Part shown: piece by piece, positions 1-6,863 of the stretch
How positions within the stretch are numbered: the stretch's first letter is position 1
Layout of the letters: every line of letters starts with the position of its first letter
Assembly (NCBI GenBank): GCA_003648245.1
Contig: QMOO01000034.1
Coordinates: 1 to 10,075, forward strand
Length of the DNA stretch: 10,075 bases
DNA from: Caldisericota bacterium
GTDB taxonomy: Bacteria; Caldisericota; Caldisericia; B22-G15
Direction of reading: 5' to 3'
Notes under the pieces: generated by a model
The model's database searches: none
Told to the model about the DNA's origin: nothing
What the model saw: only the letters and a program-made list of their open reading frames with translations
Program-made: the position numbers and the translations under genes

Positions 1-774
1 TGTTATTCCTGTTTCTTTGGACACTAATCTAATTCTATCCAGAAGTTCTTCGCTTATCCCCTTAAAGAGACTGGATATTAGATCCTCAAGGACAAAATTC
101 TTTGAATTTATAATATTTAATGCTTGGGTTTTCATGCCTGAGAAAGAAAAAGAGAACTTTCTTTTTATATCTTTAAATTTTGGAAGAGTAAAGTTATATC
201 TATTAGGATTTCCCTTTAATGCTAATTTATCCAACTCTTTCCCTGCTGGATATGAAAAACCAAGTCTTCTACCTACTTTGTCAATTATCTCTCCACATGC
301 ATCATCAAGTGTAGTAGCAATTATTTTATACTTTAAATGATCCTGAACCATAATAATTTCTGTGTGGCCACCAGATATAAGAAGTGTCAGGAAAGGAAAC
401 CCAATTTTGTATTCGAAAAAAATTGAATAGATATGACCTTCGAGGTGATTTACACCAACAAATGGCTTTTTTAAAAAAAGGGAGATAGTCTTAGCAAGCT
501 CAGTTCCCACAAGAAGGGAACCTACAAGGCCAGGACCAAATGTGACAGAAACTCCTTCAATATCTTTCAATTTCAATTTACCTTTTCTTAAAACTTCTCT
601 CAACACAAAAGGAAAAAGTTCAAGATGTTTTCTTGCAGCAATTTCTGGAACCACTCCTCCATACCTAATATGGAATTCTTCAGAAGAGGTTCTCACCATA
701 GAGATTAATTTGCCGTTTTCTACAACGCCCATTGATGTATCATCACAAGAGGTCTCAATACCTAAAACTTTCAT
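1..774 (-). CDS. tsaD: TsaD, tRNA N6-adenosine threonylcarbamoyltransferase (N-terminal 258 aa; C-terminus beyond left edge)
   Basis: TsaD (Kae1/YgjD family) transfers the threonylcarbamoyl group from threonylcarbamoyl-AMP to A37 of ANN-decoding tRNAs, making t6A in the cytoplasm together with TsaB and TsaE. I translated the reverse strand from 774 to base 1 without meeting a stop. The product begins MKVLGIETSCDDTS, the ASKHA-fold start of the family. It carries NHLEGH with the metal-binding pair His110/His114, the ISGGHTEI loop (133-140), the DDACGEIIDKVGRRLG segment (157-172) and FSFSGMKT (209-216). Family members are about 330-340 aa, so some 75-80 C-terminal residues, including the GGVAAN-type loop, lie outside the window. 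The start at 774 matches the family N-terminus. An in-frame ATG at 792 would add six residues (MIKLNL), and neither start has a clear Shine-Dalgarno. It is divergent from the nucleotidase gene and co-oriented with rimI, its usual neighbour. The family call is very secure; the exact start is less so. Confidence 0.96.
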   Translation of the reverse strand, partial: MKVLGIETSCDDTSMGVVENGKLISMVRTSSEEFHIRYGGVVPEIAARKHLELFPFVLREVLRKGKLKLKDIEGVSVTFGPGLVGSLLVGTELAKTISLFLKKPFVGVNHLEGHIYSIFFEYKIGFPFLTLLISGGHTEIIMVQDHLKYKIIATTLDDACGEIIDKVGRRLGFSYPAGKELDKLALKGNPNRYNFTLPKFKDIKRKFSFSFSGMKTQALNIINSKNFVLEDLISSLFKGISEELLDRIRLVSKETGIT

Positions 775-785
775 CAAGTTCAATT

Positions 786-814
786 TTATCATATGTTAAC
801 TAAGGTGATATAAT
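786..814 (+). promoter_or_regulatory. Extended -10 sigma-70 promoter for the nucleotidase gene
   Basis: On the plus strand there is a perfect TATAAT at 809-814, preceded by TG one base upstream (806-807), which makes an extended -10. At the ideal 17-bp spacing, 786-791 reads TTATCA, a 4/6 match to TTGACA. Transcription would begin near 821 and leave a leader of about 27 nt before the ATG at 848. The element overlaps the upstream edge of divergent tsaD. I could not find an equally good promoter for tsaD on the other strand. Confidence 0.65.
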
Positions 815-836
815 TTATTTTAGAAGATAAAAATTT

Positions 837-844
837 AGGAGGTG
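837..844 (+). promoter_or_regulatory. Shine-Dalgarno sequence that fixes the nucleotidase start
   Basis: AGGAGGTG lies with GGAGG five bases before the ATG at 848. The in-frame GTG at 842 is part of this site, so it cannot itself be the start. Confidence 0.85.
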
Positions 845-847
845 AGT

Positions 848-2527
848 ATGAAAAGAAGAAATTTAGTTAAGGGGTTGATTGTTTTAGCAATTGTGTTTTC
901 TCTGAGTTTACTACCTATTAAAGTTTCAGTAAACACTTCTATCGCTTCTCAGTCTGAAGGACCGCGTCTTGTGGAAGGTTATCTTAAATATCTAACTATA
1001 CTTACAACATCAGATCTTCAGAGTCAGGTTACAGAATTTGAAACAAAGATTAGGATTGGGGGTGAAAAGGTTAAAAAAACAGTGGGTGGAATTGCAAGAG
1101 TTGGGTATCTTGTGAAAAAATTTAAAAAATCCAGAAAGAGAGTTCTTTTCCTTACATCGGGCGATGATTTTCTTGGTCCATTCTTCAGAGCATTTAAAGG
1201 AATTCCAGAAACCTTGTTTTGGGATATGATAGCAGATGCCTGGACTCCAGGTAATCATGAGTTTGATCAAGGACCTGAAGTGTTTGGAGAAGCATTAGAT
1301 TATTGTACAATACCAGTTCTTGCTGCAAATCTTGATGTAAGTGAAGAACCCAAACTCGAAGGAAAAATTAAACCCTATACAATTTTTGAAGTTAAGGGTT
1401 TGAAAGTAGGTGTTTTTGGACTCATAACACCGAATCTTCCGGTTATAACAAACCTTGGAGATAAAGTAAAGGTTAATGGAGATCTTGTTTCAGTTTCCAA
1501 AGATATGGTATCTACCCTTAAAAGTGAAGGAGTTGATGTAATTATTGCACTTACTCATATTGGGATTGATGCAGATAAAGATTTAGCATCAAAGGTAGAT
1601 GGTATAGATGTGATAGTTGGTGGACATTCACATACGCTCGTTACTGAACCAGTGATTGTAAAGACTCCAGGTGGCGGTGAAACTATAATAGTTCAGGATG
1701 GAGCAAGAGCAGCATACCTTGGTGAACTTCAAATAGCAGTGGATAGAAAAGGTATATACTCTTATAAATGGCGCCTTCATCTCTTAGATGAAAGTGTACC
1801 AAAAGATCCTCTTCTTGATAAACTTGTAACATACTTTATTAATCAGATGCCCCCACCTGCACCAGTAGGAGAATCTCTTGTGGACCTTGACGCAAGAAAG
1901 ATTACAGTAAGAAAGAAAGAGGCAGCTATTGGAAACCTCTTTACTGATGCCTTCAGATGGAAATTTGGAACTGATGTAGCAGTAACCAATGGTGGAGGGA
2001 TAAGAGGAGACAAGATCTATCCAAAGGGAGTTATAACAACAAAAACTCTTCTTGAAATGCATCCATTTGGCAATTCTATTGTTCTTGTAAAAGTTAAAGG
2101 AAGTATTCTTAAACAGGCCCTTGAAAGGGGTGCATCTGCGCTTATAGGTCCAAATGATCCAAGAGATCCAAAAACTGTAGTCTCAGGTGCATTCCTTCAG
2201 GTCTCCGGTTTAAAATTCACCATTGATGTTAGTAAAACACCACAACAGATAGATATGGATACGGGAGAAATTGTTGTTCCTGGTGAAAGAGTTTCAGACG
2301 TTTATGTAAATGGTGAACCATTAGATTTGAATAAAGAGTATACTGTTGCCATTAATAGTTGGATGGCAGGTGGTGGTGATGGTTACTTTATGTTCAAGAA
2401 TCTTCCAATGGATAAGAAATATGATACATCTATTACCATTCCTGAAGTTCTTGAAGAGTATATAAGAGCCCATACCCCCATATCACCAAAAGTTGAGGGA
2501 AGGATAACAATAATAGGAAGTGAGTAA
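848..2527 (+). CDS. Secreted bifunctional metallophosphatase / 5'-nucleotidase (UshA family), with Asp-x-Gln metal motif
   Basis: The 559-aa protein has the two-domain plan of UshA/YfkN enzymes, which hydrolyse nucleotides, UDP-sugars or 2',3'-cyclic nucleotides outside the cytoplasm to recover phosphate and nucleosides. The N-terminus (MKRRNLVKG, then about 15 hydrophobic residues, likely cleavage near SIA/SQ at 34) is a signal peptide without a lipobox. The metallophosphoesterase domain (about 49-310) shows GDD (105-107), GNHEFD (135-140), THIG (His237) and GGHSHT (258-263). The nucleotide-binding C-terminal domain (about 340-545) shows NGGGIR (381-386), FLQVSGLKF (449-457) and WMAGGGDGY (505-513). 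The first metal motif, normally DxH (NDxHGH), reads SDLQSQV, so Gln58 replaces the usual His. Where most relatives have Phe in NSF-LA-x-GGDG, this protein has Trp505. No sortase or C-terminal membrane anchor is visible. The family is secure; the substrate cannot be told from sequence. Confidence 0.93.
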   Translation: MKRRNLVKGLIVLAIVFSLSLLPIKVSVNTSIASQSEGPRLVEGYLKYLTILTTSDLQSQVTEFETKIRIGGEKVKKTVGGIARVGYLVKKFKKSRKRVLFLTSGDDFLGPFFRAFKGIPETLFWDMIADAWTPGNHEFDQGPEVFGEALDYCTIPVLAANLDVSEEPKLEGKIKPYTIFEVKGLKVGVFGLITPNLPVITNLGDKVKVNGDLVSVSKDMVSTLKSEGVDVIIALTHIGIDADKDLASKVDGIDVIVGGHSHTLVTEPVIVKTPGGGETIIVQDGARAAYLGELQIAVDRKGIYSYKWRLHLLDESVPKDPLLDKLVTYFINQMPPPAPVGESLVDLDARKITVRKKEAAIGNLFTDAFRWKFGTDVAVTNGGGIRGDKIYPKGVITTKTLLEMHPFGNSIVLVKVKGSILKQALERGASALIGPNDPRDPKTVVSGAFLQVSGLKFTIDVSKTPQQIDMDTGEIVVPGERVSDVYVNGEPLDLNKEYTVAINSWMAGGGDGYFMFKNLPMDKKYDTSITIPEVLEEYIRAHTPISPKVEGRITIIGSE

Positions 2528-2528
2528 A

Positions 2529-2558
2529 TTTAAAGGGGAGGATATCCTCCCCTTTAAA
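2529..2558. terminator. Bidirectional intrinsic terminator: perfect 30-bp palindrome
   Basis: The left arm TTTAAAGGGGAGGAT is followed directly by its exact reverse complement, with GATATC at the centre. As RNA, this makes a stem of about 13 bp with an ATAT loop on either strand. Its G+C core is followed by U-rich bases on both strands: TTTAAAAATTTT going right and TTTAAATTT going left. It sits 1 bp after the nucleotidase stop and 4 bp after the rimI stop, so it almost fills the convergent gap of 35 bp. The U tracts are broken by A's, so termination strength is uncertain. Confidence 0.85.
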
Positions 2559-2562
2559 AATT

Positions 2563-3009
2563 TTATAACACCTTCACCATATAGAAAGCATCTTCTTTGT
2601 TGTTTGGATAATATTCTTTCTTTACTTTTTCTACTTTAAAACCAAGATTCTTATAGAGTCTTTGTGCTATAGTGTTTGATACCCTTACCTCAAGAACTAT
2701 TTTCTTAACTTTTCTACTCTTTGCAAGATTTATTATATAATTCATCAACTTTGTTCCAATGCCCTTCTTTCTAAAATCTGGATGAACTGCTACATTTGTG
2801 ATGTGAACAAAATCCTTAAAGAACCAACTTCCTATATACCCAATAATCTTCTGGTTCATTTCTACAACAAAATAACGGGCGAACCTGTTAAAATTTAATT
2901 CGCCATAAAACTCTCTTCTAGACCACGGTGCAGAGTAACTTACATTCTCAATGGATACTACTTCAGGGATATCCCTGTTGGTCATGGGTCTTATTTTAAT
3001 TTCTTCCAT
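2563..3009 (-). CDS. rimI: RimI, ribosomal protein S18-alanine N-acetyltransferase (GNAT)
   Basis: This 148-aa single-domain GNAT enzyme transfers acetyl from acetyl-CoA to the N-terminal alanine of S18, and in some bacteria to other proteins. The sequence opens with IRPMTNRDIPEVVSIE and the SYSAPWSRREFYGEL segment typical of RimI. The acetyl-CoA motif A, VAVHPDFRKKGIG, lies at 73-85. Glu107 and Tyr119 stand where the Salmonella enzyme has its catalytic Glu103 and Tyr115. The end, YYPNNKEDAFYMVKVL, matches the RimI C-terminus (YYP...EDA..M). It is the last gene of the leftward cluster, 9 nt after rpoD, and no recognisable Shine-Dalgarno precedes its ATG, which hints at coupling to rpoD translation. 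rimI often lies beside tsaD; here tsaD follows in the same direction about 1.8 kb further on. Family call is strong; the S18 specificity is by family. Confidence 0.93.
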   Translation of the reverse strand: MEEIKIRPMTNRDIPEVVSIENVSYSAPWSRREFYGELNFNRFARYFVVEMNQKIIGYIGSWFFKDFVHITNVAVHPDFRKKGIGTKLMNYIINLAKSRKVKKIVLEVRVSNTIAQRLYKNLGFKVEKVKKEYYPNNKEDAFYMVKVL

Positions 3010-3018
3010 ATATATACT

Positions 3019-4098
3019 TTATATTTTCTTTTCCTTCTTTAGTAGCTGACGTAATCTTCTTATAGCCTTAGATTCTATCTGCCTTATTCTTTCCCTTGTT
3101 ACATTAAACTTTGCTCCCACTTCCTCAAGAGTGTGAGGAACATTACCACCAAGTCCAAATCTTAACTTTACTATCTCCCTCTCTCTTTCTGGTAAGAATT
3201 TAAGCATTTCCATGAGTTCTTCGTTGGAGCAACTTATTATTGTTTCCTCCTCAGGGGAAAGAATCCTTTTATCTTCTACAAAGTCTGCGAGTCTTGTATC
3301 TTCGTCATCGCCCACAGGAGTCTCAAGGGAGATAGGAACCTGGGCGATTCTTTTGAAATCCTGTATTTTTTTAACGGGGAGTCCCATTTCTTTAGCGATT
3401 TCCTCATCTGTTGGTTCTCTTCCAAGTTTCTGCATTAGTTGTCTTGTAACTTTCTTCAACCTATTTATATTCTCTACCATATGAACAGGTACTCTTATAG
3501 TTCTTGCTTGATCAGCAAGAGCCCTTGTTATGGATTGTCTTATCCACCATGTAGCATAGGTCGAGAACCTCCATCCTTTTCTATAATCAAATTTCTCTGT
3601 TGCTTTTATTAACCCAAGGTTTCCTTCCTGAATTAAGTCTAGAAAGAGAAGTCCTTGACCTATGTATTTCTTTGCTATGCTTACCACGAGTCTTAAGTTG
3701 CTCTCAATGAGTTTTTTTCTGGCCTTTTCTCTTTCTTCAGGTGTACCTTCTTTCATCTTTTTTGCAAGTTCATACTCTTCTTTTGGGCTAAGGAGAGGGA
3801 TTTTACTTATCTCCCTGAGATACGCATTAACAGGATCAAGAGGACCAATCATCTCCTCCTCTTGCTTTTTTTCTTCCTCTTTTGTCTCTTCTTTTTGTGT
3901 TTCCAACTGAATCTCTTTTTTATCCCCAAATTTAACACCTTCTTCTATAAGTGTTTCATACATTTCATCTACCTCTTCAGAAGTAAGATCTTCAATAGAT
4001 TTAAGGGTTTCAATTATATCTTCATAAGAAAGTGTACCCTTTTCTTTTCCTTCTTTTATTAAATTCTCTATCTCCTTATGTTTGAATTTTTCAGGCAA
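3019..4098 (-). CDS. rpoD: RpoD/SigA, primary sigma-70 factor (TTG start)
   Basis: The 359-aa housekeeping sigma factor directs RNA polymerase to -10/-35 promoters. Region 1.1 (about 7-58) is followed by a charged Glu/Lys linker (59-83) and region 1.2 ([10 protein letters not shown], 88-97). Region 2 spans 129-200 and contains [18 protein letters not shown], with Gln188 and Thr191 at the positions that read the -10 hexamer in E. coli. Region 3 follows (about 205-280), and region 4.2 ends the protein ([20 protein letters not shown], 323-342), with the helix-turn-helix residues Arg335, Glu336 and Arg339 that read the -35. There is no large non-conserved insert after 1.2, as in Gram-positive SigA. 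The start is TTG at 4098: no in-frame ATG lies before region 1.1, and a strong Shine-Dalgarno stands 8 nt upstream, inside the end of dnaG. Only 3 nt separate it from the dnaG stop. The presence of region 1.1 and full 2.4/4.2 motifs argues against an alternative sigma. Confidence 0.98.
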   Translation of the reverse strand: MPEKFKHKEIENLIKEGKEKGTLSYEDIIETLKSIEDLTSEEVDEMYETLIEEGVKFGDKKEIQLETQKEETKEEEKKQEEEMIGPLDPVNAYLREISKIPLLSPKEEYELAKKMKEGTPEEREKARKKLIESNLRLVVSIAKKYIGQGLLFLDLIQEGNLGLIKATEKFDYRKGWRFSTYATWWIRQSITRALADQARTIRVPVHMVENINRLKKVTRQLMQKLGREPTDEEIAKEMGLPVKKIQDFKRIAQVPISLETPVGDDEDTRLADFVEDKRILSPEEETIISCSNEELMEMLKFLPEREREIVKLRFGLGGNVPHTLEEVGAKFNVTRERIRQIESKAIRRLRQLLKKEKKI

Positions 4099-4101
4099 GC
4101 T

Positions 4102-5760
4102 TTACACCTCCTTTTTGTGTAAAAAACTTTTTATTTCTTTCTCAATCTCAAATAACTTTAACTTTAGATAATCAAACCTATCCTTATCCTCTTTATCTAT
4201 CTTATTAATCTCCTTTATAATCTCCTCTTTGACTCTCATAAGGTATCTTAACTTAAATCTTCTGAAAATGTCAAAAAAAACTTCTTCACTTATTTCGCTA
4301 TCCTTAAGGAGTATCTCTCTGTAGATAGAGTCTTCTTCCAGTACATCTTTAGTTAAATTAGAGTTAATCTTTTTGTACAACTCTCTATATCTTTCTGTAA
4401 AAAAGTAATTCTCGTCAATCTCATCTTTTATTATACTAAAAAACCTCTCATTTTTAACAATAGCTGATAAAAACTCTTTCTCAAGGAGATCCTTTTGTTC
4501 TAATACAGTCTCACCTTTTCTTCTTTTCTTTCTCCTTCTCTTGATTTCATTTAGTATTATATCTTCAGGAAATTTGGTCCTCTCTGATATCTTTCTTATA
4601 ATTTCAAATCTCTTAGTTTGATCTTTTATTCTCTTCACTATCTCTATTAAATCTTTTACAAGTGGAACAAAACTTTCCTCATTTTTATGCATTTTCTCTG
4701 CTTCATTCCATAGAAATGTTATTACATCTGGTGCATTTGTTAGAAGATTAAAGAAGCTGTCCTTTCCATTTTTAAACACAAATTCATCGGGATCAAAATT
4801 TCCTGGTATCTCAACTATCCGTACATCAAAATTTAAAGTTTCGGCTATATCAAGAGCTCTTTTTGTACCCGAGATTCCACCTATATCTGGATCAAAACAT
4901 ATATAAATTCTATCTGCAAATCTCTTTAGTATCTTTCCTTGATCCATAGTGAAAGAAGTTCCCATAGAGGAAACAGTATTTTCTATGCCATTTTGATGAA
5001 GCATTATTACATCCATATAGCCCTCTACAAGTATAACTTCTCTCTTTTTAAGGATTGAATCTTTTGCCTGAAAGATACCATAAAGTGCTTCCCTTTTTTT
5101 AAACACTGACTCACCAGAATTTATATACTTTGGCTCCTCATCTTTTAAAGTTCTGCCCGAAAAACCGATTACTCTACCCACAGTGTCAAATATGGGAAAA
5201 ATAAGCCTTCCTGCAAAATGCGAAAAGGGATACAATCCGGTCTTTTTAAACAATTCTGGTTTTATAGCTTTTTCTTTAAGAAAAAAAGATATATCTTCCG
5301 GGGCATAACCCAGCCTAAATTTAGATATGATTTCTTCCTTAAGTCCTCTGTTCTTGAGGTAGTTTATGGCTTCCTGAGTTTTGTAGAGCAACTTTTCAAA
5401 AAAAGATGTAAAAATTTCATGAAGATTATATATTTCCCCTTTTTCTTTGCTAATTTTATATCTGGGAATTTCAATTCCTGCCCACTTAGCCAGTATTTCA
5501 ACGGCTTTTATGAAATCCACACCTTCAATTTTCATTATGAAATGATATATATTTCCCCCAACCCCACATCCAAAACAATGGAATAGACCTTTCTCTCTTG
5601 AGACACTGAACGATGGATTTTTATCAGGATGAAATGGACACAGTCCCATATAATTTTTTCCCCTCTTTTTCAATTTGACGTATTGAGAGATGTATTCTAC
5701 TATATCTACCTTCTCTCTGAGTTCTTCTGCAAATTCATACAGATCCTTTACTTTGTCCAT
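4102..5760 (-). CDS. dnaG: DnaG, replication primase
   Basis: DnaG makes the short RNA primers for lagging-strand synthesis and works with the replicative helicase DnaB. The 552-aa protein has the three standard parts. The first is an N-terminal CHC2 zinc ribbon with Cys41, His44, Cys62 and Cys65 (CPFHPDKNPS ... FHCFGCGVGG). The second is a catalytic core with GFSGRTL (199-205) and a Toprim fold: EGYMDV (246-251, catalytic Glu246), FDPD (289-292, Asp290/Asp292 binding metal) and DPDEF (323-327). The third is a charged, helical C-terminal region (about 420-552) expected to bind DnaB. The ATG at 5760 lies within the last codons of dgt, a 13-nt overlap formed at CCATGG. No Shine-Dalgarno precedes it (upstream reads TTATACCTAAACC), so translation is probably coupled to dgt. 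Length is slightly under the common 580-600 aa, with no truncated motif. Confidence 0.98.
   Translation of the reverse strand: MDKVKDLYEFAEELREKVDIVEYISQYVKLKKRGKNYMGLCPFHPDKNPSFSVSREKGLFHCFGCGVGGNIYHFIMKIEGVDFIKAVEILAKWAGIEIPRYKISKEKGEIYNLHEIFTSFFEKLLYKTQEAINYLKNRGLKEEIISKFRLGYAPEDISFFLKEKAIKPELFKKTGLYPFSHFAGRLIFPIFDTVGRVIGFSGRTLKDEEPKYINSGESVFKKREALYGIFQAKDSILKKREVILVEGYMDVIMLHQNGIENTVSSMGTSFTMDQGKILKRFADRIYICFDPDIGGISGTKRALDIAETLNFDVRIVEIPGNFDPDEFVFKNGKDSFFNLLTNAPDVITFLWNEAEKMHKNEESFVPLVKDLIEIVKRIKDQTKRFEIIRKISERTKFPEDIILNEIKRRRKKRRKGETVLEQKDLLEKEFLSAIVKNERFFSIIKDEIDENYFFTERYRELYKKINSNLTKDVLEEDSIYREILLKDSEISEEVFFDIFRRFKLRYLMRVKEEIIKEINKIDKEDKDRFDYLKLKLFEIEKEIKSFLHKKEV
4105..4113 (-). promoter_or_regulatory. 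Shine-Dalgarno of rpoD inside the dnaG 3' end
   Basis: On the minus strand AAGGAGGTG encodes the last codons of dnaG (Lys-Glu-Val). Its GGAGG core lies 8 nt before the TTG at 4098. It decides the rpoD start and ties rpoD translation to dnaG. Confidence 0.85.
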
Positions 5761-6863
5761 GGTTTAGGTATAAATAAATCATTGTATAAACTTAAAAGGT
5801 ACTCATCTGTCATGCCGGATATATAATCGCATACGTACCTTGTCCTTATCTCTCTAATTTTAAGAGCATCTTCCCAAGTAGAAAATTGTTGTGGAAGTTC
5901 ATATTTATTCACAAAGCTCAGTAACTTTTCTGGTTTTTCCATAAAATAATCAAACATATCTGATATTACTTTTTCTATTTTGAATCTCTCTTCTCCTCTT
6001 ATTTCGTCGTTGTAGTATAGAACATCCTTTAAAAAATCAAGAAAGATATCCATAACATAGGAAATCTCCTCTGAGAAGAATAAATTTTCTTTTTGTATAA
6101 AATTGTTTATTAGATCTTTAACCATAGTATCGATTCTCTCAGGAGTTGCGTTACCAAGGAGTTTTGTTATGCTCCTGGGTATATCACTTTCTTTTACAAC
6201 CCCAGCTCTTATAGCATCATCGAGATCGTGATTTAAATATGCTATTCTATCACTTAGGGCAACGACAAGGCCTTCTGGTGTTTTTGGCATATCTTTAATA
6301 ATTCCTTCCTTAATCTCTCTTAGTCCTTTTGAGTGTTTAAGTATTCCATCTCTTACTTCCCATGTTAGATTAAGTCCGCTTCTTTCCTTATTTCTATATC
6401 CTTCCTCTAACACATCAACTATTCTTAATGATTGTTCATTATGTTTGAAGCCGCCAGCTGGAACGTACTCTTTGTATTTTTTATCTAAAATTTCTTCTCC
6501 CATGTGTCCAAAAGGAGCATGTCCAAGATCATGTCCAAGCGCTATTGCTTCTATCAAATCTTCGTTCAATCTTAAACTTTTACCTATAACTCTTGAAATT
6601 TGAGAAACTTCAAGTACATGGGTAAGTCTTGTTCTATAGTGGTCTCCTGCCGGGAAAAAGAAAACCTGTGTTTTCTCCTTTAATCTTCTGAATGCCTTCG
6701 AGTGAATAATTCTATCTCTATCTCTTTGAAACTCTGTCCTTATAGGACACTTCTCCTCAGGAAACACTCTCCCTTTTGTATCCCTGGATTTAGTTCCTAA
6801 AAGGGAGAGTGTTTTTTTCTCTATATCTTCTAATTCTTCACGTATAGTTTTATTTCTTTGCAA
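5748..6863 (-). CDS. dgt: dGTPase-like deoxynucleotide triphosphohydrolase, HD domain (TTG start)
   Basis: Members of this family hydrolyse dNTPs to deoxynucleoside and tripolyphosphate, adjusting the cytoplasmic dNTP pool. The 371-aa protein has the family signature IRTEFQRDRDRIIHSKAFRRL (split here by position: 41-61), TQVF (65-68) and the HD metal site: His82 (RLTHVLEV), His111-Asp112 (GHDLGHAPFGH) and Asp205 (LSDRIAYLNHD). The N-terminus with TKSRDTKGR (24-32) matches the shorter, type 2 dGTPase-like group rather than the longer E. coli Dgt. The start is TTG at 6863, inside the last codons of ppdK (14-nt overlap), with AGAGGAG 4 nt upstream; no in-frame ATG fits the family N-terminus. Its stop overlaps the dnaG start. 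A dNTPase directly before primase is a recurrent arrangement in clostridia-like genomes. Which dNTPs it prefers cannot be read from sequence. Confidence 0.94.
   Translation of the reverse strand: MQRNKTIREELEDIEKKTLSLLGTKSRDTKGRVFPEEKCPIRTEFQRDRDRIIHSKAFRRLKEKTQVFFFPAGDHYRTRLTHVLEVSQISRVIGKSLRLNEDLIEAIALGHDLGHAPFGHMGEEILDKKYKEYVPAGGFKHNEQSLRIVDVLEEGYRNKERSGLNLTWEVRDGILKHSKGLREIKEGIIKDMPKTPEGLVVALSDRIAYLNHDLDDAIRAGVVKESDIPRSITKLLGNATPERIDTMVKDLINNFIQKENLFFSEEISYVMDIFLDFLKDVLYYNDEIRGEERFKIEKVISDMFDYFMEKPEKLLSFVNKYELPQQFSTWEDALKIREIRTRYVCDYISGMTDEYLLSLYNDLFIPKPWTK

Noticed and set aside
775..792. ATG at 792 as an upstream start for tsaD
   Set aside because: It would add MIKLNL before the family's usual MKVLGIETS start. 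No ribosome site favours it, though it cannot be fully excluded.
17..799. Plus-strand open frames at 17-340 and 542-799
   Set aside because: Both lie opposite tsaD, which has clear family motifs throughout. Their translations resemble nothing and lack ribosome sites.
842..847. GTG at 842 as the start of the nucleotidase gene
   Set aside because: This GTG is part of the AGGAGGTG Shine-Dalgarno, which is correctly spaced for the ATG at 848.
2529..2558. The 30-bp palindrome as an operator, attachment site or recombination site
   Set aside because: Its place exactly between two convergent stop codons, with a GC-rich stem and flanking T runs, is fully explained by a bidirectional terminator. No second copy or integrase is in the window.
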